DNA of 64,000 nucleotides from Prescottella equi (GTDB lineage: Bacteria > Actinomycetota > Actinomycetes > Mycobacteriales > Mycobacteriaceae): positions 1-64,000 of the forward strand of contig NZ_LWTX01000008.1 of assembly GCF_002094305.1 (NCBI RefSeq), in the 5' to 3' direction. The translations under genes were made by a program, and so were the position numbers. Shown here piece by piece: positions 22,956 through 32,526 of this stretch (positions are counted from its first letter, which is position 1; each line of letters opens with the position of its first letter). Below the pieces are notes generated by a model. That model saw only the letters and a list, made by a program, of their open reading frames with translations. It had not been told where the DNA came from and ran no database searches.

Positions 22956-24604
22956 ATGCGCTCCGGTGCGCTGACGCCGAGCAGCTCGAGACCGTTCGCC
23001 AGGACCTGACGCGATGCGGCGCACAACGCCAGTCGCGCTGTGGTCAGGTCGGTGGCCTCCTCGTCGCCCTGCGGGAGGATGCGGCAGGCGTCGTAGAAGC
23101 GGTGGTAGGTACCGGCCAGCTCCTCGAGGTAGCGCGCGATGCGGTGCGGTTCCCGCAGTTCGGCGGCCTTCGCCACCACCCGCGGGTACTCGGCGATGGT
23201 GCGGATGAGGTCTCCCTCGCGGTCGTGGGTGAGCAGTCCGAGGTTCGGGTTCTCCGTGCCCAGGCCCAGATCGGCGGCGTTGCGGGCGATCGAGCACAGC
23301 CGCGCGTGTGCGTACTGCACGTAGTACACCGGGTTCTCGTTGGTGGTGCTGGCCCACAACTCGAGATCGATGTCGATGCTCTGGTCCACCGAAGAGCGGA
23401 CGAGCGAGTAGCGGGCGGCGTCCACGCCGATCGCCTCGACCAGATCGTCGAGCGTGATGACCGTGCCGGCACGCTTGCTCATCTTCACCGCGACGCCGCC
23501 GCGGACGAGATTGACCATCTGCCCGATCATGACCTCGACGGTGTCGGGGTCGTCGCCGAATGCGGCCGCCGCGGCCTTGAGCCGGCCGATGTAGCCGTGA
23601 TGGTCGGCGCCGAGCATGTAGATGCACAGGTCGAAGCCGCGGGCACGCTTGTCCTGGAAGTAGGCGATGTCGCCGGCGATGTACGCGGCGTTGCCATCGG
23701 ACTTGATGACAACACGGTCCTTGTCGTCACCGAAGTCGGTGCTCTTGAGCCACCAGGCGCCGTCCTCGTGGTACAGGTTGCCGGAGCCCTTGAGGGTCTC
23801 GACGGCCCGCTCCACCGCGCCGGACTCGAACAGCGAGTTCTCGTGGAAGTAGACGTCGAAGTCGACTCCGAACTCGTGCAGCGTGCGCTTGATGTGCTCG
23901 AACATCAGCTCGACGCCGATGGACCGGAAGGTCTCGTGCCGCTCGGCCTCGGGCAGGTCGAGCGCGCCGGGCACCTGCTTCTGCACGTCGGCCGCGATGT
24001 CGACGATGTAGGCGCCGGCATAGCCGTCCTCGGGCGCCGGTTCGCCCTGCGCGGCGGCGATGAGCGAGCGGGTGAAGCGGTCGATCTGGGCGCCGTGGTC
24101 GTTGAAGTAGTACTCGCGCGTCACGTCGCCGCCCTGCGTCGCCAGGATGCGCCCCAGCGCGTCGCCGACCGCGGCCCAACGGGTGCCACCGAGGTGAATG
24201 GGGCCGGTGGGGTTCGCGGAGACGAATTCGAGGTTGATCCGCTTGCCGGCGAGCGCGTCGCCCGCTCCGTAGGCGGCGCCGGACTCGAGTGCCTTGGCGA
24301 CGATCGCGCCCTGCGCGTCGGCGGCCAGGCGGATGTTCAGGAAGCCGGGGCCTGCGACCTCCGCGGAATCGATGCCGTCGGACGCCGCCAGTGCCGCGGC
24401 GAGCCAGGTGGCGAGATCGCGCGGGTTCGCACCGGCCTTCTTGGCCACCTGCATCGCCACATTCGAGGCGTAATCACCGTGCTCGGGATTACGAGGACGC
24501 TCGACCGTCAGTGTCGCGGGCAGTACGGAAACGTCGAGTCCGTGCTCGGCGAGCACCTTCGCGGCGGTCCCTCGGAGCAGTTCGGCAAGGTCGGCTGGAG
24601 TCAC
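22952..24604 (-). CDS. argS: Arginyl-tRNA synthetase
   Basis: Class I synthetase charging tRNA-Arg. The 550 residues have an N-terminal additional domain, the HIGH-like [14 protein letters not shown] (about 134), the KMSKS-like VKMSKRAGT in the second half and the DALR anticodon-binding domain at the C-terminus (LVRSSVDQ through the end MT.. region). First gene of the overlapping lysine/threonine operon, divergent from the DUF3105 gene across 168 bp. Confidence 0.97.
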   Translation of the reverse strand: MTPADLAELLRGTAAKVLAEHGLDVSVLPATLTVERPRNPEHGDYASNVAMQVAKKAGANPRDLATWLAAALAASDGIDSAEVAGPGFLNIRLAADAQGAIVAKALESGAAYGAGDALAGKRINLEFVSANPTGPIHLGGTRWAAVGDALGRILATQGGDVTREYYFNDHGAQIDRFTRSLIAAAQGEPAPEDGYAGAYIVDIAADVQKQVPGALDLPEAERHETFRSIGVELMFEHIKRTLHEFGVDFDVYFHENSLFESGAVERAVETLKGSGNLYHEDGAWWLKSTDFGDDKDRVVIKSDGNAAYIAGDIAYFQDKRARGFDLCIYMLGADHHGYIGRLKAAAAAFGDDPDTVEVMIGQMVNLVRGGVAVKMSKRAGTVITLDDLVEAIGVDAARYSLVRSSVDQSIDIDLELWASTTNENPVYYVQYAHARLCSIARNAADLGLGTENPNLGLLTHDREGDLIRTIAEYPRVVAKAAELREPHRIARYLEELAGTYHRFYDACRILPQGDEEATDLTTARLALCAASRQVLANGLELLGVSAPERM

Positions 24605-24772
24605 AGGAGTCCATCTTATTGCCTGGACCAGCGGGCGGTTTACCCAGTATCACCCTGTCTCCAAGGTTCCCCTCAGGGTCGGAACGTACAGTGGTGAGGC
24701 CTGATGGGGACCGGGGAGGCTCCCTGCCCCTCGAGGACGCCCTGTATCCCATCACCGAAAGAGCACTCATCG

Positions 24773-25684
24773 ATGCCCAGCGGTTCGGAAAATCGCGGTC
24801 CCGGCAGTAGCAAAACGGGGGCCAAGTCAGCCAAGGCGATCAAGGCAGCCAAGAAGAAGCAGGGCGGTGTGCCCGCAGCCAAGCGCGGTGGCGGCGCATC
24901 GCGTCAGGTTCCGTGGCTGACCATCGGCGCCGTCGTCGCCGTCGTCGCGCTGATCGGCGTTCTCGCCGTCAACATCTTCCCGAAGTACCAGGATCAGCAG
25001 GCCGTGGCGAAGTTCACGCCGTCGGAGTCCAACCAGGATCCGTCGTCGTCGATCGACGGCGTCGTCAAGGTCGACTACCCGGCCGGTGTGCACGTCGAAT
25101 CGACCCAGCGGGTCGCCTACGACCAGACCCCGCCGTTCGGTGGACCGCACGATTCGGTATGGGCGACGTGCACCGGCACCGTCTACGCCGATCCGATCCG
25201 CACCGAGAACGCCGTGCACTCGCTCGAGCACGGCGCCGTCTGGATCACATACAACCCCGACACGATCGACGACGCGCAGCGCAAGCAGCTCGAGGAGCGC
25301 GCTAGCTCGCGTGACGGATACATGCTGATGTCGCCGTACCCGGGCCTGGACTCCCCCATCTCACTGCAGTCGTGGGGTCACCAGCTCAAGGTCGACAGTG
25401 CCGACGACGAGCGCATCGACCAGTTCATCAAGGCGCTGCGTCTGAACCGCTACGCCTACCCCGAGGTCGGCGCGAGCTGCTCGACGATTCCCGGCTCGTT
25501 CGACCCGGCCAACCCGCCGCCGTTCGACGCGAGCGCTCCCGGGCCGGACGCGGTGCCGATGGACGGTGGCGGCATCACGCCCGACGCCAGTGAGACCGGC
25601 GGCGCCGCCGGACTGCCTTCCGGCCTCCCCATGCCCACCGGGGCGGAGCAGGCGCCCGCTCCCGCGGCCGGCGGGAACGGCTGA
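24773..25684 (+). CDS. DUF3105 family membrane-anchored protein
   Basis: A 303-residue protein starting MPSGSENRGPGSSKTG at the ATG at 24773. It has a Lys-rich cytoplasmic N-terminus (KAIKAAKKKQ), one membrane helix (about 49-70) and an extracytoplasmic domain containing the family signature HSLEHGAVWITY. The C-terminal about 60 residues are Pro/Gly/Ala-rich and probably disordered. Function unknown. The DUF305 gene follows after 8 bp. Both are likely one operon, divergent from argS. Confidence 0.85.
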   Translation: MPSGSENRGPGSSKTGAKSAKAIKAAKKKQGGVPAAKRGGGASRQVPWLTIGAVVAVVALIGVLAVNIFPKYQDQQAVAKFTPSESNQDPSSSIDGVVKVDYPAGVHVESTQRVAYDQTPPFGGPHDSVWATCTGTVYADPIRTENAVHSLEHGAVWITYNPDTIDDAQRKQLEERASSRDGYMLMSPYPGLDSPISLQSWGHQLKVDSADDERIDQFIKALRLNRYAYPEVGASCSTIPGSFDPANPPPFDASAPGPDAVPMDGGGITPDASETGGAAGLPSGLPMPTGAEQAPAPAAGGNG

Positions 25685-25692
25685 TCGACGCG

Positions 25693-26418
25693 ATGACCGA
25701 CATCGACAGCCCGGACCGGACCGCCACCGCGCCGAGCAACCGGAATCAGCGAACCGCGCTCGCCGTGGTGGGTTTGATCGGCGTCCTCGCGATCGGCTTC
25801 GCGCTGGGGTTCTTCGTGCGACTGCCCCTCGACGAGAAGGGCGCGCCCATCCCGTCGGAGACGTCCGTGGACGTCGGGTTCTCCCAGGACATGACGGTGC
25901 ACCACAACCAGGCGATCGACATGTCGTCGATCGCGCTGACGAAGTCGACCGACCCCAAGGTCAAGAGCCTCGCGTTCGACATCCTGACCAGCCAGCAGAA
26001 CCAGGTCGGTCAGATGCAGGGGTGGCTGGCGCTGTGGGACCGGGCTCCGCTGCCCACCGACGGCTACATGACGTGGATGACCGAAAACGGCGGGCACGGA
26101 GGACATTCGGGCCACGGGACCGCCGCGACCGGCGCTGCCGAGGAGCACGACAGCAGCAAGATGCCCGGCATGGCGAGCCCGGAGGAGATGGCCGCGCTCG
26201 GTCAGGCCACGGGTCCCGAACTCGACGTGATGTTCCTGCAGTTGATGCTGCGGCACCACCAGGGTGGGCTGCCGATGATGGAGTACGCGGAGCAGTACGC
26301 GGACGTTCCGGCCGTCCGGAATCTGGCGAAGAAGATGGTCTCGACGCAGCAGGGTGAGGCGACGCTCATCACCGGCATGCTGGCGGACCGGAACGCCTCT
26401 CCGCTTCCGATGAACTGA
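25693..26418 (+). CDS. DUF305 family protein, His/Met-rich
   Basis: A 241-residue protein with an N-terminal membrane anchor (about 22-43) and an extracytoplasmic four-helix-type domain. The two DUF305 motifs are present: FSQDMTVHHNQAIDMSS (about 64-80) and LMLRHHQGGLPMMEYAE (about 181-197). Between them is a His/Gly-rich loop (GGHGGHSGHG) and further Met. The pattern resembles ferritin-like metal-binding proteins and suggests copper or another metal as ligand, which is an inference. Operon partner of the DUF3105 gene. Confidence 0.88.
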   Translation: MTDIDSPDRTATAPSNRNQRTALAVVGLIGVLAIGFALGFFVRLPLDEKGAPIPSETSVDVGFSQDMTVHHNQAIDMSSIALTKSTDPKVKSLAFDILTSQQNQVGQMQGWLALWDRAPLPTDGYMTWMTENGGHGGHSGHGTAATGAAEEHDSSKMPGMASPEEMAALGQATGPELDVMFLQLMLRHHQGGLPMMEYAEQYADVPAVRNLAKKMVSTQQGEATLITGMLADRNASPLPMN

Positions 26419-26537
26419 CGAACCGTCTCGCCGAAACGCCACCGGGCGGCGCTCCCCCAGCGGGTGCGCCGCCCGGTCTGCTTTCACCGCCGACCGTCAC
26501 CGGAAGAACGAGAAAAACACCGATCTACCAGCCGATG

Positions 26538-26565
26538 TGGACGATCGGCGACAATGCGCTACGCT
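26538..26565 (+). promoter_or_regulatory. Promoter candidate for tRNA-Arg
   Basis: TGGACG (26538-26543), 16-bp spacer, TACGCT (26560-26565). It would start transcription about 28 bases before the tRNA. A small hairpin (CACCGG/CCGGTG, 26583-26598) sits directly before the mature 5' end. Confidence 0.4.
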
Positions 26566-26599
26566 AACTTCGCCCACTGGCACACCGGGTTTCCGGTGC

Positions 26600-26672
26600 G
26601 CCCCCGTAGCTCAGGGGATAGAGCGTTCGCCTCCGGAGCGAAAGGCCGCAGGTTCGAATCCTGCCGGGGGCA
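26600..26672 (+). tRNA. tRNA-Arg (anticodon CCG)
   Basis: A 73-base cloverleaf: acceptor stem GCCCCCG with CGGGGGC, D stem GCTC/GAGC, anticodon stem TTCGC/GCGAA with loop CTCCGGA giving anticodon CCG (reads CGG), T arm GCAGG-TTCGAAT-CCTGC, discriminator A. The CCA end is not encoded. It is a single gene followed by a hairpin. Confidence 0.97.
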
Positions 26673-26676
26673 CACG

Positions 26677-26708
26677 GAAGGCCCCACTCTTTCGAGAGTG
26701 GGGCCTTC
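26677..26708. terminator. Hairpin terminator after tRNA-Arg
   Basis: Perfect 14-bp stem GAAGGCCCCACTCT with TTCG tetraloop and complement. It follows the tRNA by 4 bases and precedes the end of the convergent membrane-protein gene, so it probably serves both. No strong T run. Confidence 0.8.
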
Positions 26709-26745
26709 GGCCGTTTCCAGGGGCGTCGGCTCGGCCGGTCCGGTG

Positions 26746-28008
26746 TCAGTGGACTCCCGAGCGGAGTCCGAGTCCCCACGCGCCCACGCCGCACACGACG
26801 ACCACCGAGACCGCGGCCAGGACGACCGGTGTCGAGGTCGACAGCTGCGCTCCGGAACCCGGCAGGTAGTCCGCGTACCGTTCGGAGATCGTGCCGGCCG
26901 CTGCCACGACACCCGGGATCGCGATGCAGAACGGCAGCGAGAGACCGACCGTCGACGCGGGCGCCGACGTCGGCAGGCAGGACCCGACGACGTACCCCAC
27001 CCCGGCAGGTAGCGCGATCGCGTAGACGAAGGCCGAGACGTCCGAGTGGTCGGGACCGAGCAGGCAAATCGCGGCCACCACCGCCAGGAGGCCGAAACCG
27101 ACCGCCGGTACAGGCCACCGCAGTCCCACTGCGGCGCCGGCGACGATCAGCGCGGCGGGGACGACGATCGCCCACCAGTTGCCGCTCGTCCACGGTGTCC
27201 CCACCGCCGCTGCAGCGAGGATCGCCGCCCCGGCGAACACCAACTGCCCGTCACGCCCGGGCAGCTGCCACGCGAGCCACGCCACGAGCACCGTCACCAG
27301 TCCGACGTAGGGGTACCACCACTGCGGCAGTGCCGCCGACTCCGTCAGGATCCGCGCAGCGGCGAAGGCAGCGACGGGCAGCGCGGCGGCGATCGCCGCC
27401 CACCGGGTGTCGACCCGCGCGCCCCACGACGTTCTGCGGTCGAGCACGACCGTCAGGACGACGAGCGCCGCCGCGACGACGGGCCACAAGCCCACCACGC
27501 TCGAGCGCTCGACCGGTTGGGAGGTGAGCGGGGTGTAGGCGGTCCAGCCGAAGTCCGCCGTACCGCCCCCACTGACCTCGGCCACCGCCCCCGACAGCAG
27601 GAAGGCGCCGACGGCACCCACCGCGAGCGCGGCCTGCGCGCTCAGCTCGCGCGCGGCCAGGGGCGAGACCGCACCGAGAACCACCCCTGCGGCAACGGCA
27701 TTCGAGTACAGGAGCACCGCAGGCTCGTCCGGGTAGCGGAACACGTCCGGCAACGCGAGGAGCAGCAGCCCGGCCACGACAGCCGCCGTCACCAAGGTCA
27801 CCGATCGCCGCCGGACGAGCGCCACGGTGACCAGCACCGCCACGACGGCGGCGGCCGCGACGCCGGCACCGTTGGTGACGAGGGCTGCGGGCAGCGCACT
27901 CTCGGCCCAGAGGTAGTACTCGGGCACCGGGGACGACAGCACGCGACCGGCGAGCGCGCCGCACACCAGCGAGGCGAGCAAGGGCACGATCCGGGCGAGA
28001 CGACTCAT
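26746..28008 (-). CDS. Polytopic membrane protein of unknown function
   Basis: A 420-residue, very hydrophobic protein with roughly 12 predicted membrane helices and few charged loops. The ATG at 28008 (MSRLARIVPLLASLVCGALA) is preceded by AGGAACAGGA, a good ribosome site. I see no transporter or enzyme motif I can name; GTPWTSGNWWAIVVPAALIV and similar Trp-containing segments sit near the middle. It starts 25 bp downstream of the luciferase-like oxidoreductase gene on the same strand, so the two may share a transcript. Confidence 0.75.
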   Translation of the reverse strand: MSRLARIVPLLASLVCGALAGRVLSSPVPEYYLWAESALPAALVTNGAGVAAAAVVAVLVTVALVRRRSVTLVTAAVVAGLLLLALPDVFRYPDEPAVLLYSNAVAAGVVLGAVSPLAARELSAQAALAVGAVGAFLLSGAVAEVSGGGTADFGWTAYTPLTSQPVERSSVVGLWPVVAAALVVLTVVLDRRTSWGARVDTRWAAIAAALPVAAFAAARILTESAALPQWWYPYVGLVTVLVAWLAWQLPGRDGQLVFAGAAILAAAAVGTPWTSGNWWAIVVPAALIVAGAAVGLRWPVPAVGFGLLAVVAAICLLGPDHSDVSAFVYAIALPAGVGYVVGSCLPTSAPASTVGLSLPFCIAIPGVVAAAGTISERYADYLPGSGAQLSTSTPVVLAAVSVVVVCGVGAWGLGLRSGVH

Positions 28009-28033
28009 TCCTGTTCCTGCACCTTTCGCGAAG

Positions 28034-29059
28034 CTATCCGGCGTGTAGTTCGGCGACCACGTCGGCCATGCGGCGATCGTGGTCCGGGTTCTCGGGCAGC
28101 GCCAGCGTGACACTCTGCGCGACGCCGTGCAGGCGCTCGCGGACCGCGTCGGCGAGCGTGTCGTAGCGGGCTGTCGGCACGACGGTCGCGAGGACGTCGT
28201 CGGTCACGATGCCTCGCAGCCGATCCCAGTCGTCGCGGCGGACGAGGTCGGCCAGTTCGGCCTGCAGGTCGGGAAACCCGTGCCGCTCGAGCGCACCGCG
28301 GTAGGCGGGCGTCGAGTACAGGAACGCGAACAGTCGGCGGCGCCGCTCGCGTTCCGCGGCGACGTCGGCGTCGGTGGCACCGGTGATCACCTGCAGGCCC
28401 GCGACGATGTCGAAGCCGTCCAGCGTCCGGCCCGCCGTCGCCGCACCCTCGGTCAGTGCGGGCACACACTCGTCGGCGAGGTACCGCGGATCGGAGTTGG
28501 TCGGGTGCGTGACCAGACCGTCGGCGCACTCCCCCGCAACCCGCAGCATGCGCTGTCCCACACCGCCGAGATAGACCGGCGGTGTGGGCGTGTGCGTGTC
28601 GGGGCCCGGGTTGAAGTAGGGCTGCATCCGGAGGAACCGGTACCGCTCACCCTCGTATGCGACGAGTTCGCCCGTGCGAAACGTCTCGAACGCGGCGCGC
28701 ACGACGCCGACGTACTCGCGCATCGCTGCGGCGGGAGCGGTCCACGGCATCGCATACCGCTCCTCGATATTCTGCCGGATCTGGCTACCGAGGCCGAGAT
28801 GGAATCGCCCTCCCGACATCTTCGACAGGTCCCATGCGGTGTAGGCGGTGAGCAGCGGACTACGAACGAACGCGAGCGCCACCGACGTCCGCACGACGAG
28901 TCGTTCGGTGGCCTGCAGCGCCAACAGGGCGAGCAGAAAGGGGTCGTGCACCGTCTCCGACACGTGCAATCCGTCGTAGCCGGCCGCCTCGGCGCGGCGC
29001 GCGAAGTCGGCCACCCGCATCGGATCGAGAGCGGGATCGGTTCCGGTGTAGACCTTCAT
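28034..29059 (-). CDS. Luciferase-like (LLM) F420-dependent oxidoreductase
   Basis: A 341-residue TIM-barrel protein of the bacterial luciferase superfamily. It begins MKVYTGTDPALDPMRVADFA and shows the family patterns YDGLHVSETVHDPFLLL-type near residue 33, RLVVRTSVALAF and HLGLGSQIRQNIEERY. Proteins of this subgroup in mycobacteria and rhodococci use coenzyme F420; substrate unknown. Upstream of the membrane protein gene on the same strand, divergent from the arabinosyltransferase gene. Confidence 0.85.
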   Translation of the reverse strand: MKVYTGTDPALDPMRVADFARRAEAAGYDGLHVSETVHDPFLLALLALQATERLVVRTSVALAFVRSPLLTAYTAWDLSKMSGGRFHLGLGSQIRQNIEERYAMPWTAPAAAMREYVGVVRAAFETFRTGELVAYEGERYRFLRMQPYFNPGPDTHTPTPPVYLGGVGQRMLRVAGECADGLVTHPTNSDPRYLADECVPALTEGAATAGRTLDGFDIVAGLQVITGATDADVAAERERRRRLFAFLYSTPAYRGALERHGFPDLQAELADLVRRDDWDRLRGIVTDDVLATVVPTARYDTLADAVRERLHGVAQSVTLALPENPDHDRRMADVVAELHAG

Positions 29060-29162
29060 TCGTCCGTTCTACCCGGCGAATTGCCGGAATTCGCGACGGC
29101 GCGGTGAGGGCGCTCGGTGACAGGTGTGATTGCCGTTACCATCGCTTCTCGTGGTCGACAGC

Positions 29163-32100
29163 ATGGTGGGGGCGGAACATGCATCCGCGAAGAGAGCAGT
29201 GCGTGAACCCGGACCTGCCCGTCAGGGATGGTGGGACGTCCGGCGTGCGCGCCTGATCGCGATCGTCGCCGGCGTCCTCGGCGTCCTGTCCGCGGTGGCG
29301 GTTCCGTTGCTGCCGGTGAACCAGGAGCAGTCGACGCTCTCGTGGCCGCAGGGCGGGTCGACGGGCAGCGTCGAGGCGCCTCTGGTGTCCTACGCGCCGT
29401 TCACCTTCGACGCCCGGATCCCCTGTGCGACCGCCGCGGGCCTCGACTCCGGCGGCGCGCTCGTGGCGACCATGCCCTCGGGCGCACCGGGTGCCGAACG
29501 CTACGGTCTCGTCGCGAAGACGACGGCGGCCACCGAGTCCGCGCCCGCCCGTCTCGAGGTGATCCTGCGCGACCGCTCGCTGATCTCGACGCCGCTCACG
29601 GAACTGCGGGGCAGCGAGTGCACGATCACCGTGTCGTCGACGTCCCAGCGGACGACGGCCGCGATCACCGGATCGGGGGCGGCAGACGCGACGAAGAACG
29701 TCGACGGTGACGTCCGCCCCCAGATGGTCGGCGTCTTCAGCGATCTCGACGGCAGCGCGCCGGCGGGACTGCAGGTGAGCGCCGAGCTCGACACCCGCTT
29801 CTCGACCACGCCGACGGCGACCAAGATGGTCGCGATGATCGTGGCGGTGCTCGCCACGCTGCTGGCGCTGGTGGCGCTGCATCGACTGGACCTCACCGAC
29901 GGCCGCCGGGCCCGCCGGTTCCTGCCGGCACGGTGGTGGCGCGTCGGCTCGTTGGACGTGGTCGTCATCGGAACCCTCGTGCTGTGGCACTTCATCGGCG
30001 CCACCACCGCCGACGACGGCTATCAGTACACGATGGCGCGGTCGGCGCAGTCGTCCGGCTACATGTCGAACTACTTCCGCTACTTCGGTGTTCCGGAGAC
30101 CCCGTTCGGAACCCCCTACTACTACATCTTCGGTCTGCTCGACGACATCTGGAGTGCCAGCCCGTGGGTGCGTCTGCCCGCGTTGCTCGCCGGCATCGTC
30201 ACGTGGCTGGTGCTCAGCCGGGAGGTCGTACCCCGGTTGGGCGTGGCCGCTCGCACGGGCCGGATCGCCCTGTGGACGGGAGCGTTGGGCTTCCTCGCGG
30301 TGTGGCTGCCGTACAACAACGGCTTGCGTCCGGAACCGATCGTCGCGGCCGGTGTACTGCTGACGTGGTGCTCGGTGGAGCGGGCGATCGCGACACGGCG
30401 GCTGCTGCCGGCGGCGGTGGCGATCCTCGTCGCAGCGGCCACCCTCTCCGTCGGGCCGTCCGGGATCATCTGTTTCGCGGCACTGCTCGCCGGTCTGCGG
30501 CCCCTGCTGCGGATCGCGATCGCGCGGGCCCGAGACGTCGGATACGCGGCGCTGCTGCTGCCGATCCTGGCCTCCGGCACCGTCATTCTCGTTGCGATCT
30601 TCGCCGACCAGACGCTCGCAGTGGTCCCGGCGATGCAGGACGCCCATGTCGCCGGCGGGCCCAGCGAGAAGTGGTTCAGCGAGAATCTGCGGTATCAGTG
30701 GCTGCTCAACGACACGGCCGACGGATCGCTCTCGCGCCGATTCGGCATCTTCGTGATGTTCCTGGGGTTGGCGGTGACCGTGCTCGCGATGCTGCGCAAG
30801 GGCGGACGCATTCCCGGCACCTCCGCCGGCCCGTCCCGCCGCATCATCGGGGTCGTGCTCGGCGCCGTGGCGCTGATGATGTTCACCCCCACCAAGTGGA
30901 CGCACCATCTCGGCGTGTTCGCCGGCCTGGCAGGCGCGCTCGCGGTGCTCACGGCGGTCGCCGTCGGGACGGCCGTACTGCGCTCACCCCGCAACCGGGC
31001 CCTGTTCGCGGCGGCCGTGCTGTTCCTCCTGGCGTTCACGTTCATCGGGACCAACAACTACTGGTACGTGTCGGCGTGGGGTGTGCCGTGGTGGGACAAG
31101 CCGCCGTCGCTCGCGGGCACCGGGGCGGCGACGGTACTCTTCGGCGGCGCGATCCTCATGGTCGGCGTCGCAACGTGGTGCCATGTGCGCGAATCCCGGG
31201 TTCCCGCAGCGGGTTCCCGTGCGCGCCGGGTGTGGGCGCTGCCACCGTTGACGATCGCCGCGGCCGTCATGGTGGCCTTCGAGGTGCTCTCGCTCGCAAA
31301 GGGCGCGGTGAGCCAGTATCCGGCGTACTCGGTCGGCCGGGCGAACTTCGACGCGCTGCGCGGCCAGAACTGCGGGCTCGCGAACGACGTACTGCTCGAG
31401 ACCGATCCGAATGCATCCGTGCTGCAACCGCTCTCGGGCAACGTGGCAACCGCGCTCGCCGGCACCGAGTCCACCGGTTTCCGACCGAACGGTGTCGCGT
31501 CGGATCTGAGCGCCGACGGCGAGACGGCGGCGGCCGCCGGTACCGCCAACCTCGTCGACCCGGACGCCACCCCCACCTCCACCGACACCACCGCGGGGAC
31601 CGCCGGCGGCGAGGGCGCCGTCGGTGTCAACGGCAGTACCGTCGCGCTCCCCTTCGGACTCGACCCGGCGTCGACGCCCGTCCTCGGCAGCTACCGCAGC
31701 GGCGAACAGACCACGGCGTCACTGGTCAGCGGGTGGTACGGCCTGCCTGCCGTCGGCGCCGACGGGACCCGCGGCGACATCGTCTCGGTCGCCGTCGCCG
31801 GCCGGATCCGGTCGACGGACCGGGACGGCATCGTCACGTACGGCCAGGACCTCGAACTCGAGTACGGCGTCCGCCGTCCCGACGGCTCGGTGGACGTCCT
31901 GGGCCGGGCGTTGCCGTACGACATCGGTCCCGCGCCGTCGTGGCGGAACGTACGGGTTCCCCTGGACCAGTTGCCCGCCGAGGCCGACGCGGTTCGCCTC
32001 GTCGCGTCCGACGAGGACCGGGACCCGGACCAGTGGCTCGCCGTGACGCCGCCGCGGGTGCCGCAGACACGCACCCTCCAGGATGTGATCGGCTCGGAGA

Positions 32101-32453
32101 CCCCCGTGCTCGCCGACTGGGCGGTGGGACTCCAGTTCCCGTGTCAGCAGCCGTTCTCGCACGCGAACGGCGTCGCGGAGGTGCCGGGCTACCGGATCCT
32201 CCCCGATCGCCCCGGGGCGGTGTCGACCAACCGGTGGCAGGACCACTACGGTGGCGGTCCGCTCGGCTGGACCGACCAGCTACTGTCCGCCGAGACCATC
32301 CCGTCGTACCTGAATCACGACTGGCGCCGGGACTGGGGCCAGGTGGAACAGTTCACGCCACGCGACGAGTCCGCCGTCCCGGCCGAGTTGACGACCGAAA
32401 CCGCGCGACGCTCGGGTCTCTGGAATCCGGGGCCGATGACCCTGCGCTTCTGA
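29163..32453 (+). CDS. Emb-family arabinosyltransferase
   Basis: Membrane GT-C glycosyltransferase that adds arabinose from decaprenyl-phosphoryl-arabinose to arabinogalactan or lipoarabinomannan outside the membrane. The about 1096-residue length, the N-terminal lectin-like extracytoplasmic segment, some 13 membrane helices and a C-terminal carbohydrate-binding domain fit EmbA/B/C. The catalytic region TTADDGYQYTMARS (about 280-293) keeps the paired Asp of the family. The LPYNNGLRPEP segment is also conserved. The start is uncertain: ATG 29163, GTG 29151 or TTG 29130, none with a strong ribosome site. It stands alone, with no glfT, aftA or second emb gene beside it here. Confidence 0.9.
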   Translation: MVGAEHASAKRAVREPGPARQGWWDVRRARLIAIVAGVLGVLSAVAVPLLPVNQEQSTLSWPQGGSTGSVEAPLVSYAPFTFDARIPCATAAGLDSGGALVATMPSGAPGAERYGLVAKTTAATESAPARLEVILRDRSLISTPLTELRGSECTITVSSTSQRTTAAITGSGAADATKNVDGDVRPQMVGVFSDLDGSAPAGLQVSAELDTRFSTTPTATKMVAMIVAVLATLLALVALHRLDLTDGRRARRFLPARWWRVGSLDVVVIGTLVLWHFIGATTADDGYQYTMARSAQSSGYMSNYFRYFGVPETPFGTPYYYIFGLLDDIWSASPWVRLPALLAGIVTWLVLSREVVPRLGVAARTGRIALWTGALGFLAVWLPYNNGLRPEPIVAAGVLLTWCSVERAIATRRLLPAAVAILVAAATLSVGPSGIICFAALLAGLRPLLRIAIARARDVGYAALLLPILASGTVILVAIFADQTLAVVPAMQDAHVAGGPSEKWFSENLRYQWLLNDTADGSLSRRFGIFVMFLGLAVTVLAMLRKGGRIPGTSAGPSRRIIGVVLGAVALMMFTPTKWTHHLGVFAGLAGALAVLTAVAVGTAVLRSPRNRALFAAAVLFLLAFTFIGTNNYWYVSAWGVPWWDKPPSLAGTGAATVLFGGAILMVGVATWCHVRESRVPAAGSRARRVWALPPLTIAAAVMVAFEVLSLAKGAVSQYPAYSVGRANFDALRGQNCGLANDVLLETDPNASVLQPLSGNVATALAGTESTGFRPNGVASDLSADGETAAAAGTANLVDPDATPTSTDTTAGTAGGEGAVGVNGSTVALPFGLDPASTPVLGSYRSGEQTTASLVSGWYGLPAVGADGTRGDIVSVAVAGRIRSTDRDGIVTYGQDLELEYGVRRPDGSVDVLGRALPYDIGPAPSWRNVRVPLDQLPAEADAVRLVASDEDRDPDQWLAVTPPRVPQTRTLQDVIGSETPVLADWAVGLQFPCQQPFSHANGVAEVPGYRILPDRPGAVSTNRWQDHYGGGPLGWTDQLLSAETIPSYLNHDWRRDWGQVEQFTPRDESAVPAELTTETARRSGLWNPGPMTLRF

Positions 32454-32478
32454 CGCCGGTCGAATTTGCGGCGCCCCC

Positions 32479-32506
32479 TTGACACAGCGGAGCGGGCGAG
32501 AATACT
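32479..32506 (+). promoter_or_regulatory. Promoter of the ArsR-AHSA1 pair
   Basis: Perfect -35 TTGACA (32479-32484), 16-bp spacer, -10 AATACT (32501-32506). The predicted start near 32512-32514 coincides with the GTG start codon of the regulator, so the mRNA is probably leaderless. Confidence 0.75.
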
Positions 32507-32526
32507 TAAGTGTGTGCTTAAGTATT
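32501..32526. promoter_or_regulatory. Palindromic operator overlapping -10 and start codon
   Basis: Perfect 10-bp inverted repeat AATACTTAAG, 6-base spacer TGTGTG, CTTAAGTATT. It covers the -10 element, the transcription start and the first codons of the ArsR gene. This is the expected position for autorepression by the regulator it precedes. Confidence 0.8.

Noticed and set aside
22956-23627. Upstream extension of lysA to a 697-residue protein
   Set aside because: The extension overlaps argS in another frame and is not LysA-like; the GTG at 22955 gives the normal length and the operon-typical overlap.
22757-24697. A 646-codon plus-strand frame opposite argS
   Set aside because: Antisense shadow of argS and the lysA start; no plausible ribosome site or domain.
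26600-26672. tRNA-Arg as an integration site of a mobile island
   Set aside because: No integrase and no repeat of the tRNA 3' end was seen in the window; the flanking genes look ordinary.
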